From contig OU342639.1 of the NCBI GenBank assembly GCA_910589415.1, forward strand, positions 14,268,268-14,332,267: DNA of 64,000 nucleotides, in the 5' to 3' direction. The position numbers and the translations under genes are program-made. Position 1 is the first letter of the stretch. Every line of letters starts with the position of its first letter. This DNA is from Malachius bipustulatus. Taxonomy: Eukaryota > Arthropoda > Insecta > Coleoptera > Melyridae. Below, piece after piece: positions 23,299 through 35,175 of this stretch. Below the pieces are notes generated by a model, which made no database searches, was not told the origin of the DNA, and saw only the letters and a program-made list of their open reading frames with translations.

Positions 23299-24500
23299 CA
23301 AACAAATGCTTTATTTTAATCGAACACTGAGCGTCTGTGCCGGCCTTTACGATACGATTCCACCATTTTATCAGACGTAGGACGTAGAATAGATAATAAG
23401 CCTTTGCCTTTACTCCTTGCGTGGATCGTTAGTTATTCATTCATTTAACAAACTCGAGATATATCTTATTCAAAACAAAGTAATAAAAATAAAGCGCTTG
23501 TAATAAGTAAAGACTCTATAAGAAAGTTTGAAATACACAATACATACCTACCCTACCTGTATACGTGCTTCACCAGCTCATATAATTAAATTTCCAACTG
23601 CAGCGAAAATGCACATGAACAAAAATTTTATTCTAGCGGAAGTACGAGGAAAGAAAGGAAACAGCTTTCAATTTGCTTATTTTATCTTTCACGCTACAAT
23701 TCCAGCGATTTTTCTTCTTATTGCAAGAGTGAAGTAGACACTTTGATGTGTCCTTTTTTCGAAATTCTTGTATAAAGACTGGGAAATACTGGGAAATCTT
23801 CAAGACAATTTAAATTATGAAAACATTCTAGGAAATCGAGGCTGCTCAGTTTTGTATACAACATATATGTATAAATAAAGCTATAAAAATAAGAATGCAG
23901 AATGCAGTCACCTAAACATTTACAGTCATCACTATGGTATGTTGAAACGACATATAGGTACTGGAAGAAAACGAGTAAACAGTGAGACTTTTTACACTTT
24001 AATTAGATTACCCGAGTCTTTTTTTCTTACACGCAAGATTATGATGTGTGACTTAAATTTTATTTGTTTTTGCCTGTATTGAAAGTTCAGTTGGATTTTA
24101 AATTAAAACATACAGGGTGTTTGATTGGTAAACGGACAAATGGTAACTGTGGATAAATAAGGACCCCGAGGTGGTTCTAAAAAAAACCCTCGGTTAATGG
24201 TTAACGGGTAATAGTTAATTAATAAAATGGGTAATTGGTCTCACGTCCTTAGTAGCATAGATACAGGATGTTTCATGGATATCGCCAATTTCTTTCGAAG
24301 GCCATAGCTATAACTAACGAACGACCCGGTATATTTAATTCCAAGCTGTTGTGCCGTGGTCCATTGAGATTTGCTCCAGAGCGCTCCTACTTAAAGGGTG
24401 ATTATCTGGTAACGTCATATCCTCTCCACTGGCTATCTCTACCTCAGCAACGGCCGGTTTCTCCGATAATGGATTCCTGAGTCAGACGATGACTCATTTA
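23299..24500. other. AT-rich stretch with one CAGGGTG terminus
   Basis: No gene. TACAGGGTGTTTGATTGG at about 24112 looks like the end of a CAGGGTG-type DNA element, but no partner end was found. Confidence 0.4.
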
Positions 24501-24534
24501 GGTCTGACGTAATGCCGGATACCAAATCCCCGGA

Positions 24535-24680
24535 CGGAAAAAAGGGAAATCAGCTGAAGTGGAGACCAATATTGGAGTCCCACAAGGTAGTGCTTTCAGG
24601 CTGGTTTTGTACGTGGCTTTCATTAATGATCTAAATTTGGAGACGAGCTTGTATAGGAATAATAATTGTATCGAATGCTC
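24535..24680 (+). pseudogene. LINE reverse transcriptase fragment
   Basis: The frame TNIGVPQGSAFRLVLYVAF followed by INDL is the RT palm motif GVPQGSxxGPLLFxxFINDL of non-LTR elements. About 50 codons only. Flanking sequence gives no other domain. Confidence 0.65.
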
Positions 24681-24759
24681 AATAATTAACACATCCCGAG
24701 TTGGCCCTGGAAATCAAAGCGTATGTCATAACTTGATTTTCTATTCGTCGAGAATATGA

Positions 24760-26210
24760 GATATGAAATAGTAGACTTGGTAGACTATAGTCTATTCGAC
24801 GATTTTCTTTTTTCTTCCTACAATTGTAACGTCCTGTACCAGTGATTTATTTACCTGTTATTTCAAAATAACTATAGTTTTACGGGAAGTTAAAAGTATT
24901 GAATCGTCAGTATTTCGACCCTGAGTCTAAATATTTCATCAGATATGCGACAAATACTCTGCAGTAGTGTTTTTCGCACACAGGTGTCTCTATTAAAAAA
25001 TAATCAACATATCGTCGAGATTTAGATATTCGGTTGGCGCATCTCTAGCGGCAGCGCCGCTAGAAAGTGACTGAGTGACGTTTTAACAATTGTCATTTCA
25101 CAATGTGGGTAAACAATTAGAAGGATAATTGTTTCGTCAAGCTCAACAATTAACGAATGAAGGACCAGTGTGCTAATAAGACAAAAGCAATTAATTACCC
25201 GTTTATTGAAATTATCACGATAAATATAAAATATTCTAATTAATGATATTATTAAATGAAGTCCTCCTTCTTTCTTCAATAATTACTGTTTTGATTACTG
25301 GACCCGGAAATGCCGTGTCCGCGAAGAACTAGAATGAAGAGGAGGGTTTAGTTTATTAATAAAAGATTAGGAGGGATTACCCACTGACCTTGATATCCTT
25401 GTTGATTAAAGTAACTAAAATGACTTCTCTCTGCACTGAGCGTTCTTCTGTATGTAAATAGGACCATAGCCGCGTAGTGTTGACCTTATTATGTAACAAT
25501 TTTTTCCAAATTGTACCTTCGGGGATTTTAGTAGGCCCACACGAGAATTGGTTTCGCTTAGCGGTTATCCTTAATTTTAACGGTAGTAAAGGGAACCATT
25601 CCTGTAAAGGGATAGATAAGCTGTTTTGTGTTGCTTAGATAATCTCAAATGCTTAAAGAAAACTACTGCTACTAGGGGTAAGTTGATTGAGCAAAATTTC
25701 TATTATAGGCCACTCTCTAATGTTGTCGAATTGTTCTTGTATAGTTTTCTTTTTCCTTTGTACCGTTAAATTTTTGGGTGCTGTCTTCACCTCGTCTCGA
25801 GCTCCGGTGAGTCCACTCATTGACCAAACACCTGGTACCTGTCCGCCACACGGCGACAACATCGTCTCCACCGGAAGGGGGCTACTCCTGATAGGCCGAT
25901 CTCTTGGCCCGGGCCACTCCAACTACGCCCCAGGCCACAGCCACCCCTTGCCTTGGGGTTTTGTTCCCAAGTGGTTGATTAAGGTCGGAACGTTTCTTGT
26001 TTCACCTTCTCCGAATCTAGAAATCACCACGTTAAAGACTATCCAGCCACACACCGGCCCCACTCATTGGGACCATACGACCCTCGATGTCAATAAAGTG
26101 AGTGCCTATTTTATTAACGTTCTTTAATGTTTTTACAACTGTCGTAACCTAACAAAATCAAGAGCTGTCAGTTTTAAAGAGTGGATTAAGTGAAGACAAA
26201 CCTCTTTGCG
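24760..26210. other. Unassigned stretch with a GC-richer patch
   Basis: 25790-26090 is GC-rich and open in one plus frame (25687-26127, ending ..VSAYFINVL), but its protein resembles nothing I know. It could be the 5' UTR of the LINE that follows, or another element. The rest is AT-rich with nothing recognised. Confidence 0.35.
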
Positions 26211-26214
26211 TCAG

Positions 26215-26330
26215 GGCCTACTCCAAAACGAATCTGTTTTCGAACACCCTTTAGTATAACCAACTATGCAGATGATACAAATCTGATAACACATGCTGAG
26301 AACATGTTACAGCTACTAAAACCAACAACA
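26215..26330 (+). pseudogene. Orphan RT catalytic box fragment
   Basis: ITNYADDTNLITHAENMLQL at about 26255-26315 is a non-LTR RT YADD box with its following helix. No other RT motif adjoins it. It lies directly before the ORF1 of the next LINE. Confidence 0.65.
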
Positions 26331-26355
26331 GGGAAATAACAAGAAACAGTCTGAT

Positions 26356-26908
26356 AGAGCGGCGCCTTCTACAGCTGATGTGAACAATATAACTTCTCCC
26401 GAGGAATCATTGGATGATTCACCTAGTACTTTGGACAACTTGAGTTCTAACGCTCAATGGAAGAAAGTTACTCACGCTAGATTATCAAAGTCTACCAAAC
26501 GGCCCCAAGTTTTCGACAGGTGTAACAAATGAAAACGCAGCGATGAAAAACTTAAAGGTTGTGGAGAGAATTAAGTGGGTATTTCTATCGACTTTTGATG
26601 CTCTCACGACTCCTGCTGATATATTGGCGTGTTTAGATGAGAGTTATTCCAGCTCATGCGTCTGTGAGAAGCTTACTTTAAGACCTGGCTCACGCGTAGC
26701 ATCTTTTAAACTAGGTGTACCTTTACATATGGAGTCAACAGTAAATGCATTGCAGTTCTGGCCTGCTGGGGTGATTGTTAACAAATACTATCATCCGAGA
26801 ACTAAACAGACTGAAACACTGACGTCTCAGGATGGAAATTTTACGGGGACTCAAAGGAGGACAATATCCCCTAAGTCAAGGAAGGTTCGTTGGGAAGTAT
26901 TGTACTGA
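26356..26908 (+). pseudogene. LINE ORF1 (gag-like), frameshifted
   Basis: The first part reads ADVNNITSPEESLDDSPSTL and stops at about 26531. A frame change carries on as NAAMKNLKVVERIKWVFLST, then TTPADILACLDE, CEKLTLRPGSRVASFKLGV and WPAGVIVNKYY, to a TGA at 26906-26908. This order (variable Ser/Asp-rich N-terminus, then an RRM-like 'LFVSxL..T..DIxxYL' region, then 'YASFKV', then 'WPxGVxVRxFF') is the usual C-terminal half of ORF1 of arthropod CR1/Jockey-type LINEs, which binds element RNA. Its TGA overlaps the next ATG by one base (TGATG). Confidence 0.75.
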
Positions 26909-29295
26909 TGTACCTGAATATACAGGGGCTGGCGAAGAAGATTCATTTTCTTGAGTCATATTTACGTTCAAAAATTTTATGTAATGAGACGGTAGGGAGC
27001 ATTATCTGCGTGGCTGTCCGAGGGAGAACTGACCCAAGTAAGACTAGACAAGTACGTTTTCTTAGACGGTTATTCCAGAGTTGAGCATTCACGCGGTGGT
27101 GTAGCTACATTTTGTTCGGATGGAATTTTTCATTGCTGCAGGACTCGGCGTGACATAGGCGCCTTGTCGGTGGAGATGCATTGCGAGATTACAGCGGTTG
27201 AATTTACTGAACCTAAAGTTTTGGTTATATCCGTAATATACCGCTCGTCTTCTTCTAGGAACTTTTCTGTTTTTCTTAGTACTTTCCAGGCAGTATTGGC
27301 GAGTTTCGTGGCTGGGTACAGGCAATAGGTCTTTGTAAAGGGAGACTTTAATTTAAAGTTTTTAATTTCCGATAAGGATACTTTACATTTCATTGACTTG
27401 CTATCATCTTATGGGCTATATCACAAAATAAATTTCCGTACAAGGGCGATAGGAAGGCATGTATGGATAACATATTTACGAATGTTCCAGATTATGATTT
27501 TCGGATCATGATACTGTCTATATCAAATTGAGTCGTCCTTCTGCTTCAAGTAAAAAGGTGACGTATAGTCAACCAGTCACCCAGCTTGGTCTCACTAGGC
27601 TGCACTCTGTATGATGAGGGACGTCTCTTTCGAGTACATCGAATCCAGTGACTTGTCAGTGAACTTAAAGTTTGAGATTTTCATGGGTATATTGAAAGAT
27701 GTTTTCCTGTGAGAGTTGTGGGAGGTCGGAGGAATAGTGGCGATCTTGACTGGTACAATGTCGAGGAATATTTTAGACCTAATGATTGATCTCAATCGGC
27801 ATTTTCCTCATTTGGATCTCAAGGGCAATATTGTCGGCTACAGAAATAAATATAGGCGTGCTATAATTTCAGCGAAGAATTGTGCATATGACAGTTCCTG
27901 GGACGTTCTACCATTCCACATACAGATGTGTGGAAGTTGATTCGTTCCAAGCGTGAGTCTGGGCTCTCCGATGAACCTGGTATATCAGCGAGTCAATTTA
28001 ACCCTTTTTTTTTACAATATCGCCGATAAGCTTACGGCGCGTTTGGAACCTGCTACTAATTTCAGGAGTTATTTGAGTGAGTCTTCTGAAGAACATGGTG
28101 AAATCAAATTTACGAGTCTTTCATATAATGAGGTTCGTGACCTGAGAATGTCTCTAAAGAAGAGTCCCGCTAAAGATTATTATGGTTGCAATGCCAAGAT
28201 TCTCATTAGTATCCTGGAAGATGTACTGGTGCCATTGACAAACTTATTCAATATGTGTATTGTAAAAAAGGGTCGATCTCAGATCCATCTAACTATAGGC
28301 CAATTTCTATACTACCCGTTTTAGCTAAAATATTTGAAAAGGCATTGAAAAATAAAATTGTAAATTTTTTTGAATCTAATGAATTATTTTCTCCGTCACA
28401 ATATGGATTCCGAAAGTCTCGTTCGACAGTCTCGGCAATGATAAGCCTCATTTCGGCAATAGCTGGTGGATTTAACGAAGGTGAATACGTGGGAGCAATA
28501 TTTTTCGAAATATTATAAAAATAATATCTTTCAAAGGCCTTCGACTGTGTGAACGTTGACATGCTGTTGGAAAAGTTTAACTTTTATGGATTTGAAGGTA
28601 GCAAACTTTCACTTATGAGATCTTATCTGTCGGGAGGAACCTGCTGTCTGCTACGGTGGAACTAGAGAGAGATACTCAGCTGAATAGTCTGTCTCAAAAA
28701 ATGTTAAACTTGGAACGGAATGTTTCAGAGTGGTTTACTTCCAACCGATTGTTTTTGAATGTTGAAAAGACGATGAATTCTTGCTTTTCTCTATGAGATT
28801 TGACACGGTCAGGGTTTTCTTCTGACATTCGCTTTCTTGGTGTCAGACTGGACCCAGAATGCCGCTGGTTAGCTTGGGAGTGGCAAAATCCGTGTACTTT
28901 GCAACAAATCATAGTAGATTGTCATATTATGCAATATTGATATGGGGTCACTGTGCCACTGTGGATAGAATCTTCGCTTTGCAGAGGAGGGCCGTGAGAG
29001 CTTTGGACTGCAGGAATAGTTTTGCTAGACTGGGTATTTTGACGGTTTCATCTTTATATCCATATCACAAGCGAATCACTCTGACGTCAGCGCTCGCCAC
29101 AAGCGGAATGGCAACAATATATTTCTGGATTTCAATAGGGTACATAGGGCTCGAATGGGCACTAACTATTACGGACCGACGATGTACAACAGACTGCCTA
29201 TTACTATCAGAAATCTCCCTTTGAAAGATTTTAAATTGAAGGTAAGGGACTTTTTAGTGACTCGTGCCTTTTATAGTTTTGATGAAGATTTTTAA
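26908..29295 (+). pseudogene. LINE ORF2: endonuclease and RT, decayed
   Basis: Starts at ATG 26908 (MYLNIQGLAKKIHFLESYL), the start of an APE-type endonuclease. Later parts, in shifting frames: HSRGGVATFCSDGIF, VLVISVIYRSS and KGDFNLKFLI (endonuclease), SLKKSPAKDYYGCNAKIL, NYRPISILPVLAKIFEKAL, YGFRKSRSTVSAM, then KAFDCVNVDMLLEKFNFYGF (RT). Near 28640 the sequence jumps from SYLSGG directly to NVSEWFTSNRLFLNVEKT, so the GVPQGS and YADD segments are deleted. The tail has ILIWGHCATVDRIFALQRRA and a GILTVSSLY-like motif. The 3' UTR ends at about 29510 in an AATAAATAATTAAAT tail. Nearly full length but with many frameshifts, so an old copy. Confidence 0.88.
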
Positions 29296-29650
29296 AGTGT
29301 TTGTTTCACGCGCTCAGTGATCCTGGTCGCCTGCAGTTTCTTTATCTCTGTGTTTGTGATTTTACGAATTTGACTTTATTGTGTTGCATTGTTTTTTACT
29401 CATTTTGTTGGTATTTGTATATTTCTGATTGTATGTGATTTTTGACCTGTTTCATAGCAGTTTACTGCTTTAGGGAATTAATAATGGCGAATAAATAATT
29501 AAATAAATTAAAATAAAAACAAATAGCTTAGTTGCTGGAAAACACAGCATGGTACACTAAATTAAATAAAAACAAATTTGACATTTAAAATGGTACTTGT
29601 GTGGTATTTTTGGATTTGTACAAATGTATAGAATCCAAAAATATAATAAT

Positions 29651-30435
29651 ACATAGGGTGTCCCATTTAAAAATAAAAAGTTGGTAACATTTCCGGAAAA
29701 ACCGGATGTGGGAAAAATTCAATTTTCGGTCATTATATACATCCGCGGCTCCTACAGTTTTACTATGGAACTTATATAGGGGTGGAGAACATACCTATAG
29801 TAACACCAGGAAGGTATTCATTTGCTTTGCAAATGAAAGGGAAAGCCACAAAACGGTGTAAAAAAATGGTTTTGAGAGTGCGGAGGGAAGTGCGGTCCTG
29901 ACAAGAGGCACCGATTAGATGCCGCGATCCCGGATAAAACCACTTCACCATAATTGCCAAGTATTCTATTCTGTGTTAGAGGCTCACAGAGGCGGACTGA
30001 GCGATATATCCGCTTTCATTACGTGTCCAGTCCGCACAGGGATTGGTGTTACGATTTTTTTGAATATAAATACAAAATAAATGCAAAATTCAAAATAAAA
30101 ATCGTGGTACTGTTATTTTCGAAGATTTTCCTTGCCCTGAAAGTGAAAAAAAAATAGAAATTCGACCGTAGTGCCAAAGAGGCCTTAGTTGTGACCTTAA
30201 TATTAGTTTGCCATGGCTGTTTTTACTTTCTTACCCACCCAGCACCCCTATTTCGCTCCTCGGTCCCGAAAAAATTGATGAAACTTAGGAGCCGCGGATG
30301 TATACAATTACCCAATTTTCTGTTAAAAAGTGCGCTCTGTCGAGAATATGCGACGTACCAAATTTCAAAAAATCATCTAAAAAAAAAAAAGAAAAAAAAA
30401 GGGGGTGTACCATGCCTGTGACACCCACTGTATAC
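29651..30435. mobile_element. Non-autonomous element with inverted repeats
   Basis: The left end is TACATAGGGTGTCCC and the right end is GTGACACCCACTGTATA. Inside, TATACATCCGCGGCTCCTA (29736-29754) is exactly inverted at 30286-30304. No coding capacity. A small perfect hairpin CATTTGC-TTT-GCAAATG lies near 29819. Confidence 0.65.
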
Positions 30436-30439
30436 GAAG

Positions 30440-32384
30440 AAAATTTTCAATTTGCTGGTGAACCTGGAACCATATAACATAAGTGGATTTTTAGATGTGA
30501 ACTTGTAGTTCAATCCATCTTTTCGACACTGTTTCTTTCTACAATTATTATTGTAACCACGATTGCACTTAGATGTTTTGTTTGAAGTATGGATTGCATT
30601 TTTGGAATAAAAATTGTTACTATTATTATTATTAATAACTCAAAAAATTTGTAAAAGTAAAAAAAAAAATTATGTAAAGATTAGTTTACTCACGATGATG
30701 GTATAAAATAAGTATAATGCACTTATAAGGTAGAAAATGAAAAATTATTTACTAAAAACAAAGAATTTATTAAAAGATTAGAAAACTTCGCAAACAAACA
30801 ATAAGCGCATGAGCAATGTTACTCACAATCTACCAAATAAGAAAGATTTCAATTGAAGCCTACCCGTACAAGCGGATTGGACTTCAAAATTAAACCTCTT
30901 GTGAATCAAAGTAATTAAATAATAATTCGAATTGAATGATGATGATTATTTGAATTGAAGCAGCACATTACCTGCAAACAATTTATATATCTGAAAGCAG
31001 CTTATAGTGCGTATTAATAATTTAATTTCTGTACACATTTCATTGACACTCATAAATTACACATCATAATATAAATTAATTTTATATAACAATGTAGATG
31101 ATTGGGTTGTATAATAACATGTATGGATTTGACTGAGGCTTGCTAATAATCAGGTTTTGAACAATTACTCACTCACTCTGGTTTCGATGATGCGGACGCG
31201 GCCTAGGCGTATATATACCGCAATAAACACCCTCAACGTTTTTAGCTTTTTTAACTCCTATTAATGCAGTTTGTTAATAAATTGGTGGTACACACGGTCA
31301 AATAATTGAATCTACCCAGCACTGACGAATCTGATAGCTTAATTTCCAGCCAAACGATAACAAGCTTGCCCTGAATTATCAAAACTCTTTTTACAAGTGA
31401 CACACGAGGTTACTGCGTTATTAAAGCAACTTAAAAATGACCCAAACAAATTTATAAATCATAACCTATCCAGCACAAAAATATTATGATACTCCAGGTA
31501 ATAGTCTATCAACCTAGTTTAAGTACAATAGTCCTTATGAAGCTGATAGATAAGTACCTGGATACGGTAACTTCAAGCATTATTACGACAGATAATTAAT
31601 AATTAGTAACACGAGAATCAATATTATACTTCGAGCGTAAAAACGGCTGCAGTGTTATTTTTTTCAATAGAGCAAACAATAAAATCAATCATTTTAAAGT
31701 GGATTAATAGTATATTATTTAACGAGCGGAGCGAGAGTTGGAAAATAATAATGGCCAAATCTCCGCGAGGTGAAGACGCTATTTTCTCTACAATTTTATG
31801 CCAAAATCATCACACCTACAGCTTTAAAAAATTATTTTATTTAATGAGGCACCACGTTACTATTTCAGTTTTATTGCTCTGGGCTCTGGCGCTCTCACCA
31901 CCTGACCGCTCTCCGGTCGATGCTTCAGCGACAGCAGTGCTGGACAGTTTAATAACTAACTAAAAAGTTAAAACAAAACTACAATGAAATGAGTTCGTGC
32001 TACTTCGCTTGTTGTTCGAAGGTGTTCGATGGGGTGATTCTGTATCGGCGGAGCTATGATTGGCTCTAGCTGGTGATTTCATTTTATAATTTCACCGGCT
32101 GAGTTGTGATTGGCATATAAGTACGTGATTGGCATGAGGCATATACGTTATTATTAAACATAAATCAGCAGGATAATGAAAGTTTTATTCAATAGTTGTA
32201 GGGAAATATAATGTGGTAGATACACAGGTTGATTTACCAACATTTACCTATGTCTAGTGGCTACATGCAATAAATCTTTATTTATATAAATGTTATAGAT
32301 TTTATTAATATTATTTTATTTTAAAACCCTATGTGGAATAAACCGTGTAGGTATATTCATAAAGTCATATTGAACCACTTTGAT
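30440..32384. other. AT-rich stretch, no supported gene
   Basis: A 39-codon ATG frame at 31844-31963 begins with a hydrophobic run (MRHHVTISVLLLWALALS) but has no splice site or similarity to support it. Nothing else recognised in these 1.9 kb. Confidence 0.4.
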
Positions 32385-32915
32385 TATGTAATATTTAAGA
32401 AATTTTGGGGTTTAGGTTCTATTTTAATTGCTACTATAGTTTCCTTACTTCTTACGGAACGAATTAGTAAACTTTTGAGTGACTTCATAATAATATGTGA
32501 GTTGAAACTGAAGAAATGGAAGGTACCGTTTCGTCCTTATATGGACTCATCAGCATGCCGCATTAGGTACACACATGCTACACTTACTATGCGAAAGCTT
32601 GGAACTAATATTTAGTCCTAACTGGTGTTCAATGATCAGGTCAGACTTGTAAATTTGATGACTGGTAGGCAACCAGAGAAACACCAGTAAAGAATAAATA
32701 TTAGTTCCAAACGTAGCATAGTATGTGTAGTGTGTTTCTGACGGATGTGACATTCTGATGAGCCCAAATAAGGACGAAACGGTACCGTCCATATCTTCAG
32801 TTTCACCTCACATAACTGTTGCGATTCGTTTTCTAATTCGTTCTGTAAAAGGAACCTATAGTGGCAATTGAATTAGAACCTAAATCATAAAAAAATTTCA
32901 AATATTAGACAAATT
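32385..32915. mobile_element. Imperfect palindromic element, ~245-bp arms
   Basis: Left arm (32385-32630) and right arm (32680-32915) are inverted copies: GGTACCGTTTCGTCCTTAT against ATAAGGACGAAACGGTACC, GGAACTAATATTTA against TAAATATTAGTTCC, TTTAGGTTCTA against TAGAACCTAAA. The loop is about 50 bp. No protein. Arms differ more than those at 9834-11515, so it is older. Confidence 0.85.
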
Positions 32916-33466
32916 GTGTATCTTTAAATATTGCGAAAAAAATGGAAAGGCAGATTCTTTGGTCAAAACTAAACCAAAATCCTTCCATTAACGTATGTCC
33001 GTAAATGCACCGTTTTTAAGTTAAAAGGATTATTTTTCCAGTTTTTTTCTAAGATATCTTGGGAACCGTACAAGATACAGAATCAGCTTTTTTACAGATT
33101 TTATCATTACTATTTGCCACTTTTTTAATGCTTGCAATTTTTTTGTATGTTTTGCGTCGTCTGTGGCTCCGCAACAGACGCACCCATATCCCAAGGTCTT
33201 CACTATCCTTCTGGTATACACCCCGAAAGTACCGTGCCCCTTAAGAAATTTGGTAGTTGTCCACCCTTTCGTGTTTGCATGATGTTTTTATTTTTATTTT
33301 AGGTACCACCTAATTTTTTTGTTAGGTCATCGTGTTTACCCCGACATCCCGGTATCCCCATCCCATTCTTCCTGCCACATCCTTATCATCCTGGCTCTCT
33401 CCTAGTTCTTTGCGTCCCGCTCCTGTCCTTCCCCTCTTCCGTGCAGTTTGCTTCTTTATTTTACCA
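32916..33466. other. Spacer, nothing recognised
   Basis: The 3' part (33300-33466, C/T-rich on the plus strand) probably belongs to the 3' region of the R1-type fragment that follows on the minus strand. Confidence 0.35.
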
Positions 33467-33754
33467 TTAGGTTTGCACCTCCGCTATCACCTGAGTAACA
33501 ATGGCCGACACTGTTCTGTATCCTTGAACCACTCTTAGTAGCCCCCTCCTTTGCACTCTCATCAGCCGATCTTTGTGGACTCCCATCCTCATCGCCCCCT
33601 CCCATACCGTCGCTGTGTACAGGATTATCGACTCTATCACCCCATAGAGCAGTTTCCTCTTGATGTAGCCCGGCCCTCCACTGTTTGGTATTATTCTGCT
33701 TAGTCTTCGGCATTCCAAAGTGTCATCTCCCATTGGTTGGGCCCGAGGCCCCAA
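33467..33754 (-). pseudogene. R1-type LINE ORF2 fragment
   Basis: Minus strand: PNSGGPGYIKRKLLYGVIES, IILYTATVWEGAM and MRVQRRGLLRVVQGYRTVSA, then VTQVIAEV. The 'LLxxVxxSxLLYAxPVW' and 'QRRxxLRVxxAYRTVS' order is the thumb region after the RT of R1-clade non-LTR elements. About 95 codons; RT palm and endonuclease are missing. Confidence 0.8.
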
Positions 33755-34569
33755 TATTAGCGAAAGTTATAACAATTTGAATTTTAATTATGATTTCCCC
33801 TCCCCATCCCCCTCTTATCGAGATAGCGACTTCCAAATTTCAGGCATCATTGAGGACACTGCTGTCTGTCGATGAAAAAAAATTTAAGTCCCTAATTTTT
33901 TCCATGCAAAACACGCGAACACGGACGGCGGTGTATTCGCACCGCGGCGGAACCCTGAAGAAAGGGCCTTAAAATTGAAAATGCGATATCTCGAGAACCG
34001 TTCGACCGATTTGGACCAGTCGAAGTTCAAATTACGCGTCTTCGAGAGCTCTTCATTTTTTGACAGGATATTTACTATGCTCAGAGTTGAATTAAGCGAG
34101 TTATGTGGAAAAAAACCCATTGCCGATGTCTTCGCATGCACATTTCTCCGCCAGAGCGTCGATTAAATTTTTGAAAATGCCACCAAAATGAAGAGGGGGT
34201 CCATCTTTATGAAAAAAAAAAATCAAAAAAAATTCTCGAGTCCAAGGCGGTTCGAAAGTTAGACCCTCTCTACTAGGACATTACTGGCAGGTAGCGATAT
34301 GGTAGTGAACGTATTCCTACTCCGAGACATTTCTGGCAGGCAAAATTTTTATCGATGGTTTTCCCGAAACTTAAGAAAAAAATAAGATTGGTTTTTACAG
34401 TTGGTGTTTAAATTGAGAAGTTTGTTAGTCTGTACAACGAAACGGCTTAGAAACTAAGAGGATTTGACTTAGACTCTTAAGAATTGTCAGAAGTCAAAAG
34501 TAAAACTGTACAGAAACTGAACTAGATTAGCTTAAGAAATCCTGTTTCAGCTCAATTAAAATAATAAAG
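33755..34569. other. Spacer with a small hairpin, nothing recognised
   Basis: GCGGTG-TATTCG-CACCGC near 33930 is a perfect 6-bp hairpin. The words CTCGAGAACCGTTCGACCGA and GACCAGTCGAAGTTCAAATT look like a dispersed insect repeat, not assigned. Confidence 0.35.
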
Positions 34570-34853
34570 GTCTTATCTCACCATCACTGGGGAGCGGAAA
34601 GCACACCTTACTCCACGTATACCAACATCTCGTAAGGTCAAAGCTCGACTACGGGGCCATCGCATATTCTACTGCTCGAGAATCCTACCTAAAACCAATA
34701 AAGTCCATTCAAACAATCTCGCTCGGAATCATATCAGGTGCTTTTTGCACTACTCCGAACAACTCCCTATTGAGCCTATATGGTGAACTCCCTCTACATT
34801 TGCGTGCTAAAATGCTAAGCTAACCCTTAATTTTGGAGTAAAATGCCTTACTT
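34570..34853 (+). pseudogene. I-type LINE ORF2, RT thumb part
   Basis: The plus strand reads VRSKLDYGAIAYSTARESYL, then KSIQTISLGIISGAFCTTP and SLLSLYGELPLHLRAKML. This is the region between RT and RNase H of I-type LINEs (compare the segment at 60203-60270). It is interrupted at 34854 by two SINEs and resumes at 35465. Confidence 0.8.
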
Positions 34854-34866
34854 AAAGTAACCACTT

Positions 34867-35116
34867 AGTGACTTCCGTGGCCTAGTGGTTCTCCGCTGGC
34901 TCACGAAGCCATAGATCGCGGGTTCGAAACTCACCTCGGCCCGCTTTACTTTTCAGATTCATTTTCGAATGTCTGTGAAAATTAAAACAAGCGATCGAAC
35001 GTTTAAATGGCAAATATTATAATTTAAAGTGTGTGTGGCTAAAGAGTTCGTCTCAAAGCCAAATTACCAGAGTGGAGCGACTATGTCTTACCTACACAGT
35101 TAAGACCGATGCTCCC

Positions 35117-35163
<47 letters not shown>
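34867..35163 (+). repeat. tRNA-derived SINE 1 with poly(A)
   Basis: A box TGGCCTAGTGG and B box GGGTTCGAAACTC lie about 40 bp apart as in a tRNA-derived head. The body follows, then GATGCTCCCTCTT and 43 A residues (35121-35163). Target duplication AAAGTAACCACTT at 34854-34866 and 35161-35173. Transcribed by RNA polymerase III in known SINEs and mobilised by LINE machinery (family knowledge). Confidence 0.9.
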
Positions 35164-35167
<4 letters not shown>

Positions 35168-35175
35168 CCACTTCG

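Noticed and set aside
25687..26127. 146-codon plus-strand frame
   Set aside because: Composition follows the GC-rich patch, an overlapping minus frame is also open, and no domain is recognisable.
30440..32384. 39-codon frame at 31844-31963 with a signal-peptide-like start
   Set aside because: No splice sites, family similarity or context support it; a hydrophobic short ORF is expected by chance in AT-rich DNA.
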